DNA of 64,000 nt, taken from contig NC_084663.1 of assembly GCF_028389875.1 (NCBI RefSeq), positions 207,545,876 through 207,609,875 of the forward strand, written 5' to 3'. Under the pieces are notes generated by a model. It searched no databases and was not told where the DNA came from. It saw only the letters and a program-made list of their open reading frames with translations. A program made the position numbers and the translations under genes. Of this stretch, positions 56,839 to 64,000 are shown one piece after another (position 1 is the stretch's first letter; each line of letters starts with the position of its first letter). The stretch is from Rhea pennata (taxonomy: Eukaryota > Chordata > Aves > Rheiformes > Rheidae).

Positions 56839-57932
56839 TTAAAGAACCTTGCTTAGTATTAGCTCTGTTATCCATTAGGATTGTAGAGATTTGCAGCATT
56901 AAAACTACTCTGAATGAAAAAGGAACAGGGTGCGGAAGCCTCAGGAGCTGAAGGGCCATAGGAATGTCAGTGCTGATGGCACCTAGATTAGGAAACAAAG
57001 GACAGCCTAAAGCAAGGAATATCCTTAAAGAAAGGGCAGTCTAAAGAAGAGGTGCTGTTGATGCCTCCACCATTAAAAGGTGATGGTGAGAAGAAAAGGG
57101 CAGACAGTACCAAGATAGAGACTTTAGAAAGTAAATCTTAGTGCTTCACTGAGGTGGGACAGAATGAAGATCTCAACCATTGGCAGATGCTGAAGGGTAC
57201 AAAAGGCTCAGCCAAACATTAGCCATGACTGCTAATCTAAGCAGAATAAGATGGTGAGGACTAGGCAGCCAACGTCCCTTGTCCTTCCTGTTGCTGTAGG
57301 GAAATCTGGCCAGTGCACTTGGGTGTCATGGTGCCTGAATGCTGGACATTTGGCTATTTGAACATAGTCATAGGCCTTGTGATTGCTGTACGATTTAAAA
57401 TGCAATCACCTTCTGCTTCCCTAGGTCTTGGCATTGAGTTTTGCTATATTATTGCCACAGTGATACAATGTTAATTGCTTTAAAATCTCTAGTTTAAGAG
57501 TTCAGCTACAGATCTGAATACAGTCATGTTCCTGCAGCATTAGTTCATTTTGTACTTTGATTCTGTAAATCATCACATATGGCAAAGTTTGCATTCACTT
57601 TCTATTTAGGTTATAGCCTTCTCTGCAATTCTATTTCCCCAAAGAAAAGAAATAAAACATATTACATGTGTTACAAATCAAATGAAAAAATAGAGCTGGG
57701 AGGCTGGTTCCCAGTGTAAAGAGCTGTTCATCATTAAAATGATGTCCAAAATAGGTAGGGGTTTTTGTTTAAAAAACACAAAAATCAGGAGTAAAAACAT
57801 CAAAAATATAAGAAGCCAACCTATTCTAGCATTTCCAAATTACTTAGCAATTTATTCTTACTTTGAAATGGCTTCATAAAAAGCTACAAAAGTATGTATT
57901 TGAGAAAATATAGTTTAAGCTACTCAAAAACA
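53046..57932. other. Intergenic sequence downstream of CTSC
   Basis: No gene is supported. There is a mixed A run at 54,794-54,828 and a run of 29 T at 56,808-56,836. A small local repeat of GCTACTAAG units is near 54,205-54,238. No RAB38-like exon was seen. Confidence 0.55.
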
Positions 57933-57972
57933 TGTCCTGGAATTTCTTATATTGTCCTGGAATTTTTTATAT
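57933..57972. repeat. Tandem duplication of a 20 bp unit
   Basis: TGTCCTGGAATTTCTTATAT (57,933-57,952) is followed directly by a copy with one change (57,953-57,972). A CA/TA microsatellite adjoins it (about 57,968-58,003). Confidence 0.9.
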
Positions 57973-58003
57973 ATGTATACACGCACACGCACACATATAT
58001 ATA

Positions 58004-61000
58004 AACAGAAACGTTTTCTCTTCTCTCTTTTTTTCTTTTTTTTTTTGCAGTTCAGAACTCAGACAAATGTTACAATCTGGAAACCCTTCACCAGGTGGAC
58101 TGAGATCTGCACAGTATTACTTATACTCCTTATCTCTAACCTTTGCTTGTCTTGCCTTTTGAGATAAGGCTTTCAGAACCAGGTCTGGCCACCATCCAGG
58201 GTCTGAATAATGTTCAGCATGACGGAGCCTTTCTCGTTGAGCCCTGAGGCACTACTTTGGAAAGCAGGCAAAATGATCAGCAATAGAAGGTGGAAGGAGC
58301 TCAAGTCCAGCACTAGCTTCATAAATGTTTTTACTGTCTAATTCTTTGTTAAAAGTCTTGTCTGCGGGCAACAGGAAGAAAAGAAGCCTTATGGTTGCTA
58401 CTTTTTGGGTCAAACTGATCCTTCTGGAAGGACAAGCAAGTTACTCCTTTCTGGGAGCATGAGTGAGAGTATTAGTAAGGAGACACCACTGGATGGACAA
58501 GCAAGCAGAGAGAGAGATGAAAGAAAGACAGCAGCTGGGGAGCCTGGAGGGTGAGTGGGAATCAATGAGGAGGACAAAATGCAGACAATATAGTCAGGCC
58601 ACAGAAAGGACAAAAAGAAAAGGATTTCTCCTGGTGTCTGCGGGGTCTGCACGGAGGTTGCTGAGCATATGCAAAGCTCTAAAATTAACTTGGCTGTGAG
58701 CAAGGCCTGTGAACCTGTGCTGCAAAGATGCAGTGGGCACATTTTAATCTGTCTCCCTGAATTTCCAAAGCTATGACCTTGTTCAAAATCCTTTTGTACT
58801 AAACCCTACTTGTAAGATCCCAGTTTCTTTTGACGTGATAAGAAGTGCAGTCAACAGTGATGAATGTGGCCAGCACAGGAGTCCTGTCTCACACTGTGGC
58901 CAGCTCAGTACATATTTCTGCTTTGCACAAATTTACATACTCTATTAAGGGTATTTGGTGTCTGAATTTAAAGGGAATTTTTGACAGGCAGAGACTTTTA
59001 TGTAGCCTGGCTGAAATACACCAGGTGAGGATCTAGCTCTCTTAAACGTGGCAAATTTTACCTTTTAAGTACAATAAATAACCTTGTGAAGAGACCTCTC
59101 TTTTGGGCAGAAATTCCCATTGATTTTAAAAGAAATGGCTGCCCAGAGCAGGATGTGGCTCTCCTGGAGGTTTGATATTTATGGGCATGTGTTGCAGTTG
59201 GTATGTGTGGGCTGCATAAGAGCAGCATTTGGACTTTGTAGTAACATCATCACTGCATGAAGTTTTGGGAGGTCTTTAGTCAGAAACAAGATAATTGCCT
59301 TATTTGTGTGGGACAAGGAAATGTTAGACCTGGAGAAACATGATGTTTTTAGGTTATATAATTCAAAATGAGATCCTGGTTCTGACTGAGAGCCAGTATG
59401 ACTGAGATTTCTGGACTTTACTATGCTATGAATAAAAGCTAGTGCTGATGATATGGACGTATAATCAGATCTCAGACTTAGTTCTTCATGCAAGTGAAAT
59501 GCCATGACAATTCACCCTTAATGTGCTGCAAGAAATAATTCCTTTTATTAACAGTAAGCACTAACATGCTTCTGTGTTAAAAAGTCCAGAATCATTACAT
59601 TTTCTTTAGGAAGAAGAGGGGAGATATATTTTTTTAAACCTTCATCTCTGTAGTCATAAAACAATTCATTTCTTTCTTGACCTTTCTTTTGAAGGGAGAA
59701 ATAATAATGTTTCAGTTGCTGCTATGAATGGTAATGGGATGTGCCTCCAAAAAGTAATAGGTATGCAATTCAATATGTCTCTGCTACTCTGCAATCAGTA
59801 ACAGGGGAGAAGTTGCTGCTTATTCAGAAATTCTCTAAACTAGGTCATTACTCAAGTTGTATTTTGCTTGAATGCTATGTTCTCACATCTAAATATTAGG
59901 AGCTGGTCTCTAATAAGACATGGTAAGTACACTTAATGACCAGGTACCACTATCTCCATCTGTGATTCTGAATCCTGAGTAACCATGGAAAATTCTTCAG
60001 TAAGCTGGACTGAATTTCTGAAAATATTAAATTGTCACTGGAGGAAAGAAAGAAATCAGGATGGAAGTTCAGGAAACCATCTACAATTTTCTATTTCTAT
60101 AACTGCTATAATTTTTCTATATTTTTTATTGGGCAGATAAATGTTACTTACAGTGAGCAAATCCTGACTCTCTGAGCAGTGTCAGATTTCAGTGCAACTA
60201 TTCAGGTCAAAAACCATCGGTCTTTATGTAGGAGAGTATGATCTGGCCCTCCCTATTTGAGTATATGTATGCTTAACACACAGCAGAACTTTTTAAATAT
60301 CCCACCCAGATGCTGAAAACTGCCATCAGTGGCAGTTTTGTAGCTGTTTTCAAGACTGACCCTTTTTAAAAAAGAAAAAAGATCTTTTTGATGACATATA
60401 TGATAAATGTTGATAGGTGCATCTTCCTTTTTTTTTTTTTTTAATCTGCTGCTGAGTAGAGCTTCATTTGGACCAGTATTTTCTGTACAAAAACTAAGAT
60501 TGGGGCCTTAGAAAAAGGAGGCTAATAGTACTGATCTTCCCAGCATGTTGTGTGATGGCCGTGCATCCTCAAGGCACTATGGAGGTGGTGGAGGACAGGC
60601 TGTCTGTAACTTCACAAAAGCCAAATGGATCATTCTGGGATATGTAGCACTCCCATGCCTTCCCACCACCAGTTCTGTTCTGGCAAACTTGTTTTAATGA
60701 TCAAGAGGGCACTGTTCCCACCACCAGTAATGCAGTTTTGATGACAATCTAGCCATTAGTTGCTGTGTAATGCACCCAGAGCTAGATGCTGCAAAAAGTT
60801 TTATCAAGCCAGTTAAAGTCACTGCTTGTTTTCCCACAGCTGCCTGTGTTGGATGTAGCAGCATCCGAGGCTGAGATAAGGCCTAGGCAGTTTATCATTA
60901 CTCTCTTTCCTCACTGCCTGAGTCCCAAGTGGGTGTTTAATTTTTCCTGGAAAAGAAAGAATCACATGGAAAAGCCTTGATATATCCGTTCAGGATGTGA

Positions 61001-61784
61001 TCTGTTGGCTGTTGAAGAGTTTGGCAAACCTGGCTGTTGCATGCTGTAGCGAGACGTTAGAAAGAGAGACATAGATCAGAAATAGCAGAGAAGGGGGAAT
61101 GCAGATATAACAGCAGATGATTCCTTACTAGCTCTGCCATTTATTAATAATGATATTTTGCATTGATAAGCTGCCCATCATACTGTAGGATTTTGGAGCC
61201 CACACTGCTGCACAGCTCACTGTTGTGCTCACGAACAGGAATCTCACAATTAAGCATCTCCTTGTGCATGATTGCATTTCTGCCTCTTCAGAAGCAAAAT
61301 GTACTGACACTGGCGTATGACCTGACCATGGTATAAATTACCCTATAAACCTGTGGTACCAGTCATCTGATTAATTCAGCGTATTAGCCAGTATAAGATT
61401 CTGAGATAGATACCCAGAGATGTCAGATCTCCCTAACTCCACAAGACACTGAAGATACTTCATGTCTTCCCTGAAATACCAAGAACCATATGGCTCAGGA
61501 CCTATAGACGTGTTATTTTGTTCCAGTTCTTATTGTATAGCCTATTCAAGTACAATAAAGGTCTCCTGGGTGTTTCACCCTACACATCATACCAACTGAG
61601 ACAGTTACAGCAGGAGACAAATAAACAGGATTACGGCTGACAGCTCTGTGTGATTAAACTGCTAGATTTCTTTTGTAAGGGACAACTATTGTAAGGCTCC
61701 TAATCCATAGCAGCCTAAATAACAGATGAACCTGTTCAATAAATTGAATTCATTCCTGAATGTCTTTTTCCCTTTTAAGGAGAA
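58004..61784. other. Intergenic sequence, nothing recognised
   Basis: No gene is supported. A run of 15 T lies at 60,428-60,442. Open frames such as 58,410-58,742 (-) and 59,179-59,505 (-) have no recognisable domain. Confidence 0.55.
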
Positions 61785-64000
61785 ATATGAGAAGAGGAGA
61801 TGAAGAGAAGCCTATTGAGGCCTTCCTCAGACAACTAGAAGAAGCCTCACGTTTGCAGGCCCCAATCCTCATGGGGGACTTTAACCACTCCAATATCTCC
61901 TAGAGGGGCACAAGAAATCCAGGAGGTTTCTGGAGGGCACTGATGGTAACTCTCTTACACAGGTAATGGAGGAAACTGTGAGTGGAAGTGCTCTGCTGGA
62001 AGAATAAGGAAGAACCAGTTGGGAATGCGAAGGCTGGGGACAGCTTTGATAGCAATGACCATGATATGGTGGAGTTCAGGATTCAGAGAGGAGGAAAAAA
62101 AAGCAAAAAGCAGGATTGCAACCGTGGGCTTCAGGAGGGCAGACTTTGGCCAGTTTAAGGGTCTGGAAGAATCCAAGGGGATTCAAGGAAAGAAGAAGTA
62201 TCCAAAACAGTTGGTTTATTTTCAAGGATCATCTCCTGCATCCTCAAAAATGGTCCATCCTGACGAGCAGAAAATCAAGCAAAGCTGGCAGGAGGCCTAC
62301 GTGGATGAACAAGGAGCTCCTGACTAAACTGAGACACAGAAGTGAAGTGTGTAAGAGGTAGAATCAGGGACAGGTGACCAGGAGGAATACAGACACTGTC
62401 CAAGCATGTGGAAATGGAGTGAAGAAAGCCAAAACCCACCTGGAGCTGAATCTGATGAGGGATTTGATGGAAAACAAAAAATACTTCTACAAGTATATCA
62501 GCGGCCAAAGGTAAGGAATGGATACTAGAGAAAATGTAAGTCGCTGCATGAGGCAGAGGCCTTGTTGAGAAAGGACGGGGAAAAGGCCAATGTACTCAAT
62601 GCTTTCTTCCCCTCAGTCTTTACTAGAAAGACCAGCCTTCAGGAATACCAGTCTGTTGAGACCAGAGGAGAAGTCTGGAGCAAGGCACACCTTCCCTCTG
62701 TGGAGGAGGATTAGGTGGGGAATACCTGCACACACCGGACAGAAACAAGTCTATGGGACCTATCGTATGCAGTCATGAGTGCTGAGAGAACTGGCCAGTG
62801 CTGTTGGGATGCCACAGCTGATTATCTTTGAAAGGTCATGGGAACTGGGAGAGTTTCCTGAGGATTGAAAGAAAACAAATGCCACCTGTCTGCAAGACGG
62901 GCAAAAATGAGGATCTAGGGAACTATGGGCAAAAATGAGGATCTAGCCTCACCTCAGTCCCTGAGAAGGTGGTGGTGAAAATACTCCTGAAAACCATTTC
63001 CAAACATATGAAAGACAAGAACATGATGAAGAGTAGTCAGCACAAGTTTATGAAGGAGAAATCATGCCTGACAAAACCAGTAGCCTTCTTTAGTGAAATA
63101 ATTGTCTCAGTGAATAAGGGGAGAGCAATGGATATTGCTTATCTTAACTTTAGTATAAAGTTTTCAACACTATCTCCCATAACATCTTCATAGACAAGCA
63201 TAGAAGTATGGGATACATAAGTGGACAGTGAGATGGATTGAGAACTGACTGAACTACTGGGTTCAAAGAGTTGTGATCAGCAACATGAAGTCCAGGTAGA
63301 GACCATTAATAGGTGGTGTATCCCATGTCTCAGTGCTGGGGCCAGTACTGTTTAACATCTTCATTAATGATCTGGATGATGGGAGAGAGTGCACCCTCAG
63401 CAAGTTTGCAGAAGATACAAAATTGGGAGGAGTGGTTGATAGACCAGATGGTTGTGCTGCCACTCAGAGAGGCCTCAACAGACTGGAAAAAATGGGCTAA
63501 CAGGACCTTCATGAAGTTCAACAAGGGGAGATGCCAAATCCTGCATCTGGGGAGAAATAATCTCAGGTACCAGGACAGGCTGGGGTTTTAAAGCAGCTTT
63601 GCAGAAAATGACCCAGGAATCCTGGTGAACAACAATGTTCCATTGTGTCCAATAAAACCAACAGCCATCTGGGCTGCATTGGGAAGAACTTTTCCAGCAA
63701 GTCGAGAGAGGTTATCCTTTCCCTCTGCTCCACACTGATGAGGCCATATCTGAAGTACTGTGTCCTATTCTGGACAAGAACAAGAGAGACATGGGCCTGC
63801 TAGAAGGGTTCAGTGAAGGATCATCATTAAGGGACTGGAGTATCTGTCATATGAGGAGGGGCTGAGAGAGATGAGACTGTTTAACCTGGAGAACAAAAGC
63901 TCAGGATGATTTTATCAATGTATATAAATACCTGATTGGGGGGAGGGGACATGTGGGAGGAGGAGGACGAGTAAAGAAGACAGTCACATGCTTTTCTGTG
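61785..64000 (+). mobile_element. Long, decayed CR1 LINE, cut by the window end
   Basis: This is a CR1 ORF2 remnant of about 2.2 kb. It opens with the C-terminal part of the endonuclease: text like QLEEASRLQAPILMGDFNHS near 61,840-61,890, then the DHDMVEFRIQRGG region near 62,055-62,100. It continues through the reverse transcriptase: HKFMKEKSCLTKPVAFF near 63,045-63,090, [21 protein letters not shown] text near 63,335-63,385, and FAEDTKLGG near 63,405-63,430. In the last block the catalytic FADD has become FAED. Several frameshifts and stops make it inactive. The text at 62,899-62,948 contains a 28 bp tandem duplication. The 3' end lies beyond the window. Confidence 0.88.

Noticed and set aside
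53046..61784. Exons of RAB38, the expected right neighbour of CTSC in mammals
   Set aside because: No GTPase motifs such as GDxGVGKT or WDxAGQE are visible in any frame I read.

Overview
The window looks like avian nuclear DNA. It is mostly AT-rich, non-coding sequence with one split gene. It carries several CR1 LINE copies, whose 3' ends have the short ATTCTRTGA-type repeat typical of birds and reptiles, and one short LTR whose core resembles avian sarcoma/leukosis-type retroviruses. There are no operons and no prokaryotic signals. I cannot name the species.

The only gene I can support with confidence is cathepsin C (dipeptidyl peptidase I, CTSC) on the + strand. It has seven coding exons between 34,003 and 51,064, which join in frame to 461 codons plus a stop. 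Its first exon lies in a CpG island (about 33,640-34,400). That island contains a tandem array of GC boxes and is preceded by a decayed minisatellite of about 18 bp units. A poly(A) signal lies about 620 bp after the stop codon.

Left of the gene (1-33,000) the window is intergenic. It holds a decayed protein-like remnant on the - strand (2,682-4,655), an old CR1 RT fragment (7,880-8,765), and a solo LTR with a perfect 6 bp target duplication (13,922-14,151). A near-perfect 73 bp tandem duplication (26,513-26,658), a CR1 3' fragment (28,036-28,400) and several microsatellites complete this part. Intron 2 of CTSC (8.5 kb) carries three CR1 3' ends. To the right of the gene are a CR1 copy on the - strand that lacks its own 3' terminus (about 52,116-53,045), a long stretch without recognisable features, and a long, heavily mutated CR1 that runs off the window end (61,785-64,000).

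Genes do not act together here: CTSC stands alone, and everything else is repeat-derived or unexplained. In mammals CTSC lies between GRM5 and RAB38. I looked for both and saw neither, so the flanks appear to be intergenic. I found no convincing new biological system. The observations most worth a second look are the solo LTR, the unidentified - strand coding remnant, and the repeat structure at the CTSC promoter.
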